From Actinomycetota bacterium (GTDB lineage: Bacteria; Actinomycetota; Acidimicrobiia; Acidimicrobiales; JAFATL01): a DNA stretch of 9,187 nt. The translations under genes and the position numbers were made by a program. Below, one piece after another: positions 1-7,254 of the stretch (position 1 is its first letter; every line of letters starts with the position of its first letter). The stretch is taken from assembly GCA_019243975.1 (NCBI GenBank), contig JAFATL010000667.1:1-9187 (forward strand), read 5' to 3'. Below the pieces are notes generated by a model that ran no database searches, was not told the origin of the DNA, and worked only from the letters and a program-made list of their open reading frames with translations.

Positions 1-1218
1 GACGCCGATCGGCGCGCTGGCCCCGGCGGGCCGGGTGGTCGGCACGATGACGCCCGCGACCGAGCTGGGCGGCGCCGGCGACAACGACGTCAACGACTCA
101 CCGGCCACCGTCCCGGTGTCGGGCGTGGGCGACAGGTCGGGCAGCGACGTGCCCAGGTCGGGCAACGGGGTGTCGGTAACCGACCCGCGCGCCGAGCGGG
201 CTGCCAACGTGACGTTGCCCCGGCCGATCTCGATGGAGGACAGGTGGCGCGCCTTGGCGAGTGTGACCAGGTCGTCGGGCGAGGGCGCACCCGGGATGGG
301 AGCGCCGAGGGACGGGATGGCGTCGAGCAACGTGTGCAGGGCGGGCTGCGTCTGGCGGGAGAACTCGAGGTCGATGCGCAAACCGTCGGCCAGCAACTGC
401 CCGCTGCTGTTCCCGGCCTGCTCGAGCGGACCCGCAAGTGTGACCTTGATGCCAGCCGCGGCCAGCGCGCTGTTGAGGTTCTTGCCGGCCGCGTGCACGC
501 CGGTGCTGTCGACCGCCACCGGGCTGCCCGCCAGCTTGGCGCCGCTCACCGTCGTGGTGCCGGCGAACGTGGGCTTGGCCCCGCCCACCGACTTGCCCGT
601 GAGGTCGGTGACGACCGATTGGAACGTGAGCACCCCCAGCACGTCGACGTTGGTGAACTCCGAACGCGAGTGCACGGTGAGGGTGTCGCCTTCGATGGCG
701 GTCGTCGCCGATGAGGTCGAGGCGCCGAACGTGGCGACGGCAGGCGTGACGGCGGCCGGCATGGCCGCCACTGCGCGCGAGCCCGTGTCGTCGGCGTGCA
801 CGCGAGCGTTGAGCCCGGGCGCCGGGTTCGACTCGGCGTCGGGCGCGCCCGTGCTCGAGGTGGCGCTGATGCGGTACGGATACGGCGGGAGTGTGCCTGC
901 TTTGTACGACGAGCTGAACAGGGCCAGCAGCGCGTCGGGATTGGCCAGCAGGTCGCCGGGGTCGGCCACGCCGGCCCGGGCAAACGTGGCCGGGCCGCTG
1001 GCGATGGTGGCGAGCGCATCCGGCGCGCCCAGGTCGACGGGCGGTGGGATGGGCAGCACGTTCTCGGGGTTGTACAGCGCGTGCAACCCTGAGGCGGCCG
1101 CGCTCCCGGAGTAGCCGCCGAGCGTTGCCGTCTGGGCGTGGGCCGCGGGCACGCTGCCGAGGCACGCGACCAGACAGGTGAGGGAAACGGCCGTTGCGAG
1201 GGAAAGGGGGCGCCTCAC
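1..1218 (-). CDS. Exported protein of unknown function, coupled to the ABC permease (C-terminus cut by window edge)
   Basis: I read an uninterrupted 406-codon frame from a GTG at 1218 to the left edge; no stop is reached, so the C-terminus lies outside. The GTG overlaps the permease TGA (GTGA), which fixes the start and implies translational coupling. The N-terminus is a signal peptide: RR, then a hydrophobic stretch, ending in VPAAHA before QTA, so signal peptidase I cleavage after about residue 28 fits. A lipobox-like LVAC with Cys19 lies inside it, so lipidation is possible. The mature part is rich in Ala, Thr, Ser and Gly, with repeated Thr/Val segments that suggest beta structure, and residues about 348-406 form a Pro/Asp/Ser-rich tail with repeated LPDL units, like a wall-spanning linker before an anchor. 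I recognise no enzyme motif. It resembles actinobacterial choice-of-anchor surface proteins in general style only. The gene order suggests a surface accessory of the transporter; that is inference. Confidence 0.8.
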   Translation of the reverse strand, partial: MRRPLSLATAVSLTCLVACLGSVPAAHAQTATLGGYSGSAAASGLHALYNPENVLPIPPPVDLGAPDALATIASGPATFARAGVADPGDLLANPDALLALFSSSYKAGTLPPYPYRISATSSTGAPDAESNPAPGLNARVHADDTGSRAVAAMPAAVTPAVATFGASTSSATTAIEGDTLTVHSRSEFTNVDVLGVLTFQSVVTDLTGKSVGGAKPTFAGTTTVSGAKLAGSPVAVDSTGVHAAGKNLNSALAAAGIKVTLAGPLEQAGNSSGQLLADGLRIDLEFSRQTQPALHTLLDAIPSLGAPIPGAPSPDDLVTLAKARHLSSIEIGRGNVTLAARSARGSVTDTPLPDLGTSLPDLSPTPDTGTVAGESLTSLSPAPPSSVAGVIVPTTRPAGASAPIGV

Positions 1219-3119
1219 GCCTCGGCCCCCACCTGCGCGGGCGCGCTCGTGCGCTCGGCGACGCGGGACGTGAATGGCCATCGCCACGAGTGTGGGCGGC
1301 TTCCGAGCGCAATGCCAGCCAGACCGTTGGGCTGGCGGGCCAGGCTGACGGCGGCCGCCGCCACTGCCACGAACACGATGCCGGAGAGCCCGTCGACGGT
1401 CGACTGCACGTAGACGAGCAGCGCGAACAGCGCGCCTGCCATCCCGGCGCCGGTGATGGTGGTGATGCCGCCCACGAAGGCGAACAGCACGATCACCAGG
1501 CCGTTCACCGGTTCGAACTGGGTACTGCCGACGATGCCGTTGAGGCCGCCGAACAGTGCGCCCGCGCACCCGACGATGAAGCCCGAGAACGCGAAGGCGA
1601 TCAGCTTGGTCTGGCGCACCCGCAGGCCGGCGGTCGCCGCCGCCACTTCGCTGTCGCGCAGCGCGGTGAGCTGCCGGCCGAACCAGCTGCGCCGCACCGC
1701 CACCACCGCGATCGCGAGCACGACGAACACCACGGCGCACCACACCGCGAAGGCGGCGTCGGACTGCGTCGACATGCCGAGGATGCGCGGCCGTCCCACG
1801 GGGCGATCGCCCAGGCCGTACAGGTGCGGATTCGACAGCAGCACCTCGCGTCCGACCAACGCCATGCCGAAGGTGGTGAGGGCGAGGTGCAGGCCGCGCA
1901 GGCGCACTGCCGGCAGCGCCACGATGGCGGCCAGCACCGCCGCGGCCAGCCCGCCGAGGAGCATGCCGAACACGCTGGCGCCGCCGAAGAAGCGGCCGGC
2001 CACGAACGCGCCCACGCCCAGCAACAGGTAGTGGACGAGCGAGACCTGTCCCGACAGGCCGGTCAGGGCGACCAGCGACAAGCAGATGGTGGCGATGACG
2101 AGCGCCCGCACCACGTGCGTCGCCATGCCCCCCGGGCCCACGTTGACGGCGAACAAGACGATGGCGACGAACACCAGCCCGGCCAGGGCGGCGCGCCGCA
2201 CCGACGGCACGGCCGGTTGGTCGCGGCCGATGATCCTGCCGACCGTCAGCCGGGCGGAGGGGACGAGGAAGATGGCGACGATCAGGAAGATGCCCGGGAC
2301 CGCCAGGCGCACCCGCAGGAACACGTCGCCCTTGGGCCACAGCCACGACACGTTGGTGAGCTCCTGGAACAGCCCGAGCAGGAGGGCGCCGACGAACGTC
2401 ATGGGCAGGTTGGTGAGGCGCCCCACCATGGCGGCGCCGTAGGCGTTGAGCACCAGCAGGGTGAGGACGATGGCGTCGAGGTTCTGGCCGCCGGCGAACA
2501 GCACACCGCCGAGGGCGGCGAGGGAGAAGCCGATGGCCCAGCTGCACCGGGCGACGAGCACCGACTTCACGCCGTCGAGCTGGGCCAGGTCGCGGTCGTC
2601 GACGACCGCGCGCATCCGGGCGCCGATCGGCGTGCGGAACAACAGGTACCGCAGGCCGAAGGCCACGGCCACCGCGATCACGACCTGGGCGATGCGGTCG
2701 TAGGTGATCGGCACCTTCAACACCACGAACCGGTGGTTGCCGAACAGGTACGGCACGAAGCGCCCCACGCGCGGGTCGAACACGCGCTGGGCCAGCCCGA
2801 GCAGGCCGACGGTGAGGGCGATGGTGACGACGAGCGACGTGGCGTAGTCGGCACCTCGGAACCGGCGCATCAGCTTCTCGATGACGAGTCCGGCCAGCGG
2901 CGCGAACACGAGCACGACGAGCGCGGCCGCCAGCGCGGTGGGCATGCCTTCCTTCACGCGTAGCTGGAAGTAGACGAAGGCGGCGAGCATGCCGACGGCA
3001 CCGTGGGCGAAGTTGAAGACGCCCGTGACCGTGTAGGTGAGCACGAGGCCCATGGCGGCGATGGCGTAGATGCAGCCGAGCATGAGCCCGAACAGGGTGA
3101 ACTGGAGGAGCTCGGTCAT
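1215..3119 (-). CDS. Branched-chain amino acid-type ABC transporter permease, LivH-LivM fusion
   Basis: This 634-residue integral membrane protein joins both permease subunits of a LivHM-type (HAAT family) importer in one chain. Residues 1 to about 300 are the LivH half: an N-terminal helix with FNFAHG (36-40 region) and a cytoplasmic loop MRAVVDDRDLAQLDGV (169-184), which contacts the ATPase. Residues about 307-605 are the LivM half: LTGLSGQVSLVHYLLLGVGA (352-371) and the coupling loop LTALRDSEVAAATAGL (484-499). Both halves are rich in hydrophobic helices. Such fusions are common in actinobacteria. There is no ATPase domain after the LivM half, whose last 30 residues are polar. It starts at ATG 3119, four bases after the ATPase stop, and its TGA overlaps the start of the next gene. 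With the binding protein and LivF upstream it forms most of an importer. The substrate is unknown; these transporters carry amino acids, amides, aromatic acids and other carboxylates. Confidence 0.95.
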   Translation of the reverse strand: MTELLQFTLFGLMLGCIYAIAAMGLVLTYTVTGVFNFAHGAVGMLAAFVYFQLRVKEGMPTALAAALVVLVFAPLAGLVIEKLMRRFRGADYATSLVVTIALTVGLLGLAQRVFDPRVGRFVPYLFGNHRFVVLKVPITYDRIAQVVIAVAVAFGLRYLLFRTPIGARMRAVVDDRDLAQLDGVKSVLVARCSWAIGFSLAALGGVLFAGGQNLDAIVLTLLVLNAYGAAMVGRLTNLPMTFVGALLLGLFQELTNVSWLWPKGDVFLRVRLAVPGIFLIVAIFLVPSARLTVGRIIGRDQPAVPSVRRAALAGLVFVAIVLFAVNVGPGGMATHVVRALVIATICLSLVALTGLSGQVSLVHYLLLGVGAFVAGRFFGGASVFGMLLGGLAAAVLAAIVALPAVRLRGLHLALTTFGMALVGREVLLSNPHLYGLGDRPVGRPRILGMSTQSDAAFAVWCAVVFVVLAIAVVAVRRSWFGRQLTALRDSEVAAATAGLRVRQTKLIAFAFSGFIVGCAGALFGGLNGIVGSTQFEPVNGLVIVLFAFVGGITTITGAGMAGALFALLVYVQSTVDGLSGIVFVAVAAAAVSLARQPNGLAGIALGSRPHSWRWPFTSRVAERTSAPAQVGAEA

Positions 3120-3123
3120 GAGG

Positions 3124-3849
3124 TCAGGCCGCGCCCAGGTAGGCGGCGTGCACAGCGTCGATGGCGTCCGCGCTGGGGCCGTCGTAGGTCACGCGGCCGT
3201 TGGTCATCACGTAGGCGTGCGACGCGTATTTGAGGCCGAGGGTGGCGAACTGCTCGACCACGAACACCGAGACGCCGGCGCGCGCGACGTCGGCCACCAC
3301 GTCGTAGAGCTTGGCTACCACGAGAGGAGCGAGGCCCATCGACAGTTCGTCGATCAGCAGCACGGCCGGGTCCACACCGAGGCCCCGGGCCAGCGCCAGC
3401 ATCTGCCGCTCGCCGCCCGACAGCGTGCCGGCCAGCTGGGTGCGACGTTCCTTCAGCACGGGGAACAGCGTGTAGGCGACCTCGCGGATGCGGTCCGTCG
3501 AGCCGCCCGAGGAAGTCGCGACCAGCAGGTTGTCGTCGACGCTGAGGTTGGCGTACACCGACCGGCCTTCGCGGATGTGGCGGATGCCCAGACGGGCCAG
3601 CTCGTCGGCGTCGGCGTCGTTGAGGTGGCGGCCGGCCACGTGGCGGCAACCGTCCGTCGGGCGAAGGAGACCGCTCATCACGTTGAGGGCGGTGGTCTTG
3701 CCGGCGCCATTCGGCCCGAGCAGCGCCGTGACCTCGCCTCGGTGCACGACCAGGTCGATGCCGTGCAGGATCTCGATGCGCCCGTAGCCTGCGCGCGCGG
3801 CCCGCAACGAGAGCGGAGGAGCGGGCGCGGGCGCCGACCCCTCGGTCAA
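3124..3849 (-). CDS. livF: ABC transporter ATP-binding protein, LivF type
   Basis: This cytoplasmic ATPase subunit of the importer has 241 residues, the usual LivF length. It shows an aromatic A-loop (Tyr22), Walker A GPNGAGKTT (45-53, Lys51), the LivF-type segment REGRSVYANLSVDDNL (93-108), signature LSGGERQ (143-149), Walker B LLIDE (164-168), and SMGLAP followed by the VVEQ element typical of LivF in place of an H-loop histidine. The residue after the Walker B Glu is Leu (DELS), where many ABC ATPases have Pro. I chose the TTG at 3849 because it overlaps the TGA of the binding-protein gene (TTGA), has AAGGG about 9 bases upstream, and no ATG or GTG lies in frame before the conserved core. 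The open frame continues upstream to 4950, but that part is antisense-like Arg/Pro-rich sequence over the binding protein. The first 12 residues are Ala/Pro-rich and poorly informative. Confidence 0.93.
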   Translation of the reverse strand: MTEGSAPAPAPPLSLRAARAGYGRIEILHGIDLVVHRGEVTALLGPNGAGKTTALNVMSGLLRPTDGCRHVAGRHLNDADADELARLGIRHIREGRSVYANLSVDDNLLVATSSGGSTDRIREVAYTLFPVLKERRTQLAGTLSGGERQMLALARGLGVDPAVLLIDELSMGLAPLVVAKLYDVVADVARAGVSVFVVEQFATLGLKYASHAYVMTNGRVTYDGPSADAIDAVHAAYLGAA

Positions 3850-5273
3850 CAGAGGAAGCCCTTGTCCGGCGCGGCGCGCTTCCACTTGCCGTTCACCACG
3901 ATCATGGCGATGAAGCAGTTGTTGCTGACCTTCTTGGCCAGGTTGATGGTGCCGAGCAGCCCGCCCGCGTCGTAGCTGGTGAGCGTGCGCAGTTGTGCGA
4001 GCACCGCGTCGCGGGTGATGGGTCCGGGCAGCTTCTCGAGCGAGTCGAAGAACGCCTTGGCCTCGGCCCACGAGTCGACGGCGAAGGTGTCGGCGGGTTG
4101 GTCGGGCGCCGTTTGGTCCATCCACTCGAGGTACGCCTTCTGCTCGGGGACGGTGTTGGGCTCCTCGTTCGGGAGCGAACGGATCCAGCTGGTGGTGCCG
4201 TTGGCGGCATCGCCGGCCAGGTCGATGTAGTTGGTGCCGTAGCCGGTGAGGTACTCCTCGAACTTGAGCTTGTAGCCAGTGCCGCGCATCGACTGCGCCA
4301 TGCCCGCGTCGTGCTGGGCGGCGGCGAGGAAGAAGAGGTAGTCGGCGCCGCTGTTGGCCACGTTGCGGGCGGCCGAGTCGAAGTTGAGGGTGCTGAGCGG
4401 CAGCTCCTGCTTGTTGACGATCTTGATGCCCGCCGCCTCCATCAAGGACTGCTGCAGGTTGAGCTGGAGGATCGACGGGTCGGTGGCCAGCGTGACGAGG
4501 GCGGCCTTCTGCACACCGTGGGCGACGAGGTACTTGTACTTGCCGATGACCTGCTTGGGGCTGGCCGGCGGCGGGTTCATGTCGAACACCGGCGACGCGT
4601 TCTGGAACTGGTCGCTGAATGCCTCGACGACCGACGGGTACTTGAGCTGCTCGACCAGGTCGGCGCCGCCACCGTCTCCACCGGCGAAGTTGCCCACCAT
4701 GCCGAGGGTGCGCGGGGCGAAGTCGGCGAGCAGCGAACGGAAGCGGCCGCTGTCGTTGCCGTCGTCGGCCGTCTTCACGTCGATCTTGCGTCCACACACC
4801 CCGCCGGTGGAGTTGCGGTAGGCGGCGTAGGCGCGCACGGCCGCCACGGCGGTGGCGCCCAGCCCGGGCACCGGGCCCGAGACCGTGGAGATGTTGGAGA
4901 CGGTGATCGTGTCCTTGGTGACGCCGGGTGCGGTCGACGCCGCCGCGCACGGGAGCGAACTGGCCGCCGCCTTGCCGGTTTGCGTCCCGCCCTTCGCCGC
5001 CGAGGTGCCGCCACTGGTCGAGCCGCCGCTGGCGGTGGATCCGCCGCCGCCCCCCGACGTGGTGGCAGTGGTGTCGCCCGCGCCTGCGGCCGCGCCGTTG
5101 TCGCCACTGCCGGCGTCACCGGCGCTCGCCTGTGCACTGCTGCCGGACGCGTGGGCCCGCAACACGCTGGCCCGCTGCGCGTCGCTCCACCGCACGCCGC
5201 AGGCCGACAAGGTGGCGACCATCACCATGGCGGCCACCGGCGCCAGGCCCCGCCGGATGAGGGAGGTCCTCAC
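3846..5273 (-). CDS. ABC transporter substrate-binding lipoprotein (Peripla_BP_6 / LivK-like)
   Basis: This 475-residue extracellular solute receptor serves the adjacent LivF/LivHM importer. It starts at GTG 5273, overlapping the SDR stop (GTGA). The signal peptide has RR, a hydrophobic core and lipobox LSAC with Cys25, so it should be lipid-anchored on the outer face of the membrane. A low-complexity Ala/Gly/Ser/Thr linker spans about residues 43-107. The type-1 periplasmic-binding fold then begins near residue 117 with TITVSNISTVSGPVPGLGA and continues with AVRAYAAYRNSTGGVCGRKI, the family's usual N-lobe pattern. Cys109 and Cys160 bracket the start of the fold, and further Cys lie near and at the C-terminus (NNCF, GFLC), so disulfides are likely. 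The ligand is not readable from sequence. Position between an SDR and the ATPase suggests a ligand related to the P450/SDR substrate, which is inference. Confidence 0.94.
   Translation of the reverse strand: MRTSLIRRGLAPVAAMVMVATLSACGVRWSDAQRASVLRAHASGSSAQASAGDAGSGDNGAAAGAGDTTATTSGGGGGSTASGGSTSGGTSAAKGGTQTGKAAASSLPCAAASTAPGVTKDTITVSNISTVSGPVPGLGATAVAAVRAYAAYRNSTGGVCGRKIDVKTADDGNDSGRFRSLLADFAPRTLGMVGNFAGGDGGGADLVEQLKYPSVVEAFSDQFQNASPVFDMNPPPASPKQVIGKYKYLVAHGVQKAALVTLATDPSILQLNLQQSLMEAAGIKIVNKQELPLSTLNFDSAARNVANSGADYLFFLAAAQHDAGMAQSMRGTGYKLKFEEYLTGYGTNYIDLAGDAANGTTSWIRSLPNEEPNTVPEQKAYLEWMDQTAPDQPADTFAVDSWAEAKAFFDSLEKLPGPITRDAVLAQLRTLTSYDAGGLLGTINLAKKVSNNCFIAMIVVNGKWKRAAPDKGFLC
4953..5147 (-). 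other. Low-complexity Gly/Ser/Ala/Thr linker in the binding lipoprotein
   Basis: Codons for about residues 43-107 of the solute-binding lipoprotein encode almost only Gly, Ser, Ala, Thr and Asp, including a run of five Gly and repeated SGG/STSGG units. It sits between the lipidated Cys and the folded domain and probably acts as a flexible tether. The length is long compared with the short linkers of most binding lipoproteins. The boundaries are approximate. Confidence 0.8.
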
Positions 5274-6016
5274 TGCTGAGGGCGGGAGTTGACGGTCACG
5301 GTCGGGATGACGGTGTTGGCCCCGCACGCCAGCACCGTGTCGACCACTCGCACCAGCTCGGCCGCGTCGAGCAGCCACGGGTCGAGCAGCCCCTTCTCGA
5401 ACCACAGCGCCCCGAGCTCGCCGGCCAACTCGGTGTCCCACGCCGACGCGAACTCGGTCAGGGAATCGCCCTCACCGCCGGCGCAGTTGCCCACGGTGAC
5501 ACGCGTGAACCCGACGTCGGGGTGCTCGCCGCGCCACGCCTCTACGAGACGCTCGAGGGCGGCCTTGCTCGCCATGTACGCGCCGAGCCCCGGCAACGGC
5601 TGCGTGAGGCTGCCGCTGATCGATGACAAGAAGGCGGCGACGCCATGCGACTCGCGCAGGAAGGGCAGGGCGGCGGCGGTCACCAGTGACGCACCGACCA
5701 CATTGGTGTCGAGGGTGCGACGCCAGACGTCGGCGCTGGTGTTCTCGAGCCGCGCGAGGGTGGCGACGGCGGGGGCGTACACCAGACCGTCGATGCCGCC
5801 GAGGCCGGCGGCCGCCTCTTCGATGGCAGCCCGGCACCCCACCTCGTCGGTGACGTCACAGGCGATGGCCAGCGCGCCGGGGCCCGCCTCCTTGGCCGCG
5901 TCGACCAATCGGTCGTGGCGGCGGGCGAGCAGCGCTACCTGGTGGCCGTGTTGCCCGAGGCCGGTGCCGATGCAGCGGCCCAGCCCGCTCGACGCCCCGA
6001 CGATGACGACTCTCAT
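5270..6016 (-). CDS. Short-chain dehydrogenase/reductase (SDR), NAD(P)-dependent
   Basis: This 248-residue cytoplasmic oxidoreductase has the classical SDR length. The Rossmann nucleotide motif GASSGLG lies at 7-13, CDVTD at 53-57 is the adenine-contacting Asp, Asn105 is in TNVVG, and the catalytic set is Ser124 with Tyr137 and Lys141 (YMASK). Arg32-Arg33 at the end of the second strand hints at NADP(H) preference. The NNAG element is replaced by YAPAV (80-84). The post-catalytic region reads GNCAGGEGDSL instead of the usual PG motif, so the cofactor and substrate loops are atypical. ATG 6016 overlaps the P450 stop (ATGA), and its TGA overlaps the binding-protein GTG. Being sandwiched between P450 and transporter genes, it probably oxidises a hydroxyl made by the P450 or reduces a carbonyl of the same substrate (inference). 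The open frame continues upstream across the P450 gene but is not coding there. Confidence 0.93.
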   Translation of the reverse strand: MRVVIVGASSGLGRCIGTGLGQHGHQVALLARRHDRLVDAAKEAGPGALAIACDVTDEVGCRAAIEEAAAGLGGIDGLVYAPAVATLARLENTSADVWRRTLDTNVVGASLVTAAALPFLRESHGVAAFLSSISGSLTQPLPGLGAYMASKAALERLVEAWRGEHPDVGFTRVTVGNCAGGEGDSLTEFASAWDTELAGELGALWFEKGLLDPWLLDAAELVRVVDTVLACGANTVIPTVTVNSRPQQ

Positions 6017-7218
6017 GGCACCAGCACCGGCAGGCGTTCCCAGCCACGCACGGTCGACGTGCGCGCCTGCACGGCGTTGTCCCAGTCGACGTCCCACTCG
6101 GGGAAGCGGTTGAGCACCTCGTCCAGCGCGATGCGACCTTCGAGGCGGGCCAGGGCCGCGCCCAGGCAGAAGTGCACGCCGTAGCCGAACGCCAGGTGGT
6201 GGTCGATCGAGCGGTGGATGTCGAAGCGGTCGGCATCGGGGAACTTGCGCTCGTCCCGATTCCCCGACGCGTTGAGCAGCACCATCACGCTGCCTTGCGG
6301 AACCGTCGTCCCGTAGTGCTCGACGTCGGCGGTGACGTAGCGGGCCTGCACCGGCGAGGGCGCCTCGTAGCGCAGCAGCTCTTCGATCGCCTTGGGAACG
6401 AGCGTGCGGTCGTTCACCAATTCGGCGCGCTGGTCGGGGTTCTCGGCCAGCACCTTGCCGGTCCAGCCGATGAGCCGCGTGGTCGTCTCGTTGCCGGCGG
6501 CGGCCAGCAGGTTGACGTAACCGACGATCTCCTCGCGGGTCAGGCGGCGCAGGGTGCCCGTGTGGTCCTCGAACTCGGCGTTGAGCAGATCGGTCATGAG
6601 ATCGTCGGACGGGTGATCGGCGCGCCAGTCGACGTAGGCGGCGATGGTCTTGGTGACGAAGTCGCCCCCGCCCTGCTGCCCCGTGGCCTGGGGCATCTCG
6701 CCTTCCTTGATCTTCAGGCCCTCGTCGATGTGGTCGCGGATCGCCTCCTGGTCGGACTCGGGGATGCCGAGCAGCATGCCGATGGTGCGCATCGGCATCT
6801 GGGCGCCCAGGTGGCGGATGAAGTCGAAGCCGCTCTCGCCGACGAGGGGGTCGAGGGCGTCGGCGCAGAACTCGCGCATCTTGGGTTCGAGGGCCGACAC
6901 CCGCTTGGGCGTGAACACGCGCGACATCAACCCGCGGTGGATGTCGTGGGTGGGCGGGTCCTCGAAGATGATCGAGCCGGGCGGGATCTCGTAGCCGCTG
7001 CGGATGATCTCCAGCACCGTGCCCTTGCCCGAGATGTAGGCGCGCCAGTCGACGAGGGCGCGCTCGACGTCGGCGAACCGGCTCAGGGCGAAGAAGTCGT
7101 ACTTCTCGTTGTAATAGAGCGGCGTCTCGTCGCGAAGCCGCTTCCACACCGGATAGGGGTCGGTGTCGATGTCGAAGTCGTACGGGTCGTAGTAGGCGTC
7201 CCCGCCTGCTGCGCTCAA
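6013..7218 (-). CDS. Cytochrome P450 (soluble class I bacterial type)
   Basis: This heme-thiolate monooxygenase of 401 residues (from the chosen start) has no membrane anchor and no fused redox domain. Visible motifs are: C-helix region EDPPTHDIHRGLMSRVFTPK (86-105), I-helix oxygen-activation motif AGNETT (241-246), K-helix ExxR as E280-LL-R283, and the heme loop FGYGVHFCLG with axial Cys351. It needs a ferredoxin and reductase, neither of which is in this window. A GTG at 7233 is also open, but GGGAGGGG at 7231-7224 lies 5 bases before the TTG at 7218, so I prefer TTG; the protein then begins MSAAGGDAYYDPYDFDIDTD, the normal length for the family. It is the first gene of the leftward operon, and its TGA overlaps the SDR ATG. 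I cannot assign a CYP family. Hydroxylation of a hydrophobic substrate (fatty acid, terpenoid or steroid) is the general expectation. Confidence 0.95.
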   Translation of the reverse strand: MSAAGGDAYYDPYDFDIDTDPYPVWKRLRDETPLYYNEKYDFFALSRFADVERALVDWRAYISGKGTVLEIIRSGYEIPPGSIIFEDPPTHDIHRGLMSRVFTPKRVSALEPKMREFCADALDPLVGESGFDFIRHLGAQMPMRTIGMLLGIPESDQEAIRDHIDEGLKIKEGEMPQATGQQGGGDFVTKTIAAYVDWRADHPSDDLMTDLLNAEFEDHTGTLRRLTREEIVGYVNLLAAAGNETTTRLIGWTGKVLAENPDQRAELVNDRTLVPKAIEELLRYEAPSPVQARYVTADVEHYGTTVPQGSVMVLLNASGNRDERKFPDADRFDIHRSIDHHLAFGYGVHFCLGAALARLEGRIALDEVLNRFPEWDVDWDNAVQARTSTVRGWERLPVLVP

Positions 7219-7223
7219 ACCAA

Positions 7224-7231
7224 CCCCTCCC
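7224..7231 (-). promoter_or_regulatory. Strong Shine-Dalgarno that decides the P450 start
   Basis: GGGAGGGG on the minus strand lies 5 bases upstream of the TTG at 7218 (7 bases from the GGAGG core). It falls inside the reading frame if the GTG at 7233 is used, so it argues for the downstream TTG start. It is the best ribosome binding site in the leftward operon; downstream genes have weak sites and overlap instead. Confidence 0.7.
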
Positions 7232-7248
7232 ACGGTCTGAGAATGGTC

Positions 7249-7254
7249 ATTATA
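7249..7254 (-). promoter_or_regulatory. Candidate -10 box (TATAAT) of the leftward P450/SDR/transporter operon
   Basis: The minus strand reads TATAAT at 7254-7249, a perfect consensus -10 in a low-GC island. Transcription would start near 7242, giving a leader of about 24 bases before the P450 TTG. No TTGACA-like -35 is visible at 16-18 bases spacing (the region around 7277-7272 reads GGAGAA), so activity may need an activator or may be sequence-tolerant, as in many actinobacterial promoters. Confidence 0.5.

Noticed and set aside
35..1114. A 359-codon plus-strand open frame opposite the exported-protein gene
   Set aside because: It has no ribosome binding site, domain or signal. The opposite strand has a signal peptide, a GTGA overlap with the permease and a continuous frame, so this is an antisense by-product of high GC.
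98..1312. A 404-codon minus-strand frame and a shorter one (546-1019) in alternative phases
   Set aside because: The translations are Arg/Pro/His-rich and featureless, typical of out-of-frame reading of GC-rich DNA, and the first would overlap the end of the permease by nearly 100 bases.
1194..2963. A 589-codon plus-strand open frame antisense to the permease
   Set aside because: The composition is extreme in His, Glu, Gln, Asp and Gly, as expected from reading the complement of codons for hydrophobic helices. The permease on the other strand is unmistakable.
3850..4950. Upstream extension of the LivF frame to give a 608-residue protein
   Set aside because: The extra residues are Arg/Pro-rich and lie out of frame over the well-supported binding-protein gene; the TTG at 3849 gives a normal LivF length.
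3993..5279. A 428-codon plus-strand frame rich in Val, Gly and Arg antisense to the binding protein
   Set aside because: It has no recognisable domain or ribosome site, and the opposite strand encodes a lipoprotein with a clear lipobox and receptor fold.
6017..7147. Upstream extension of the SDR frame to give a 625-residue fusion
   Set aside because: The added part is an out-of-frame reading of the P450 gene; the SDR begins naturally at the ATG overlapping the P450 stop.
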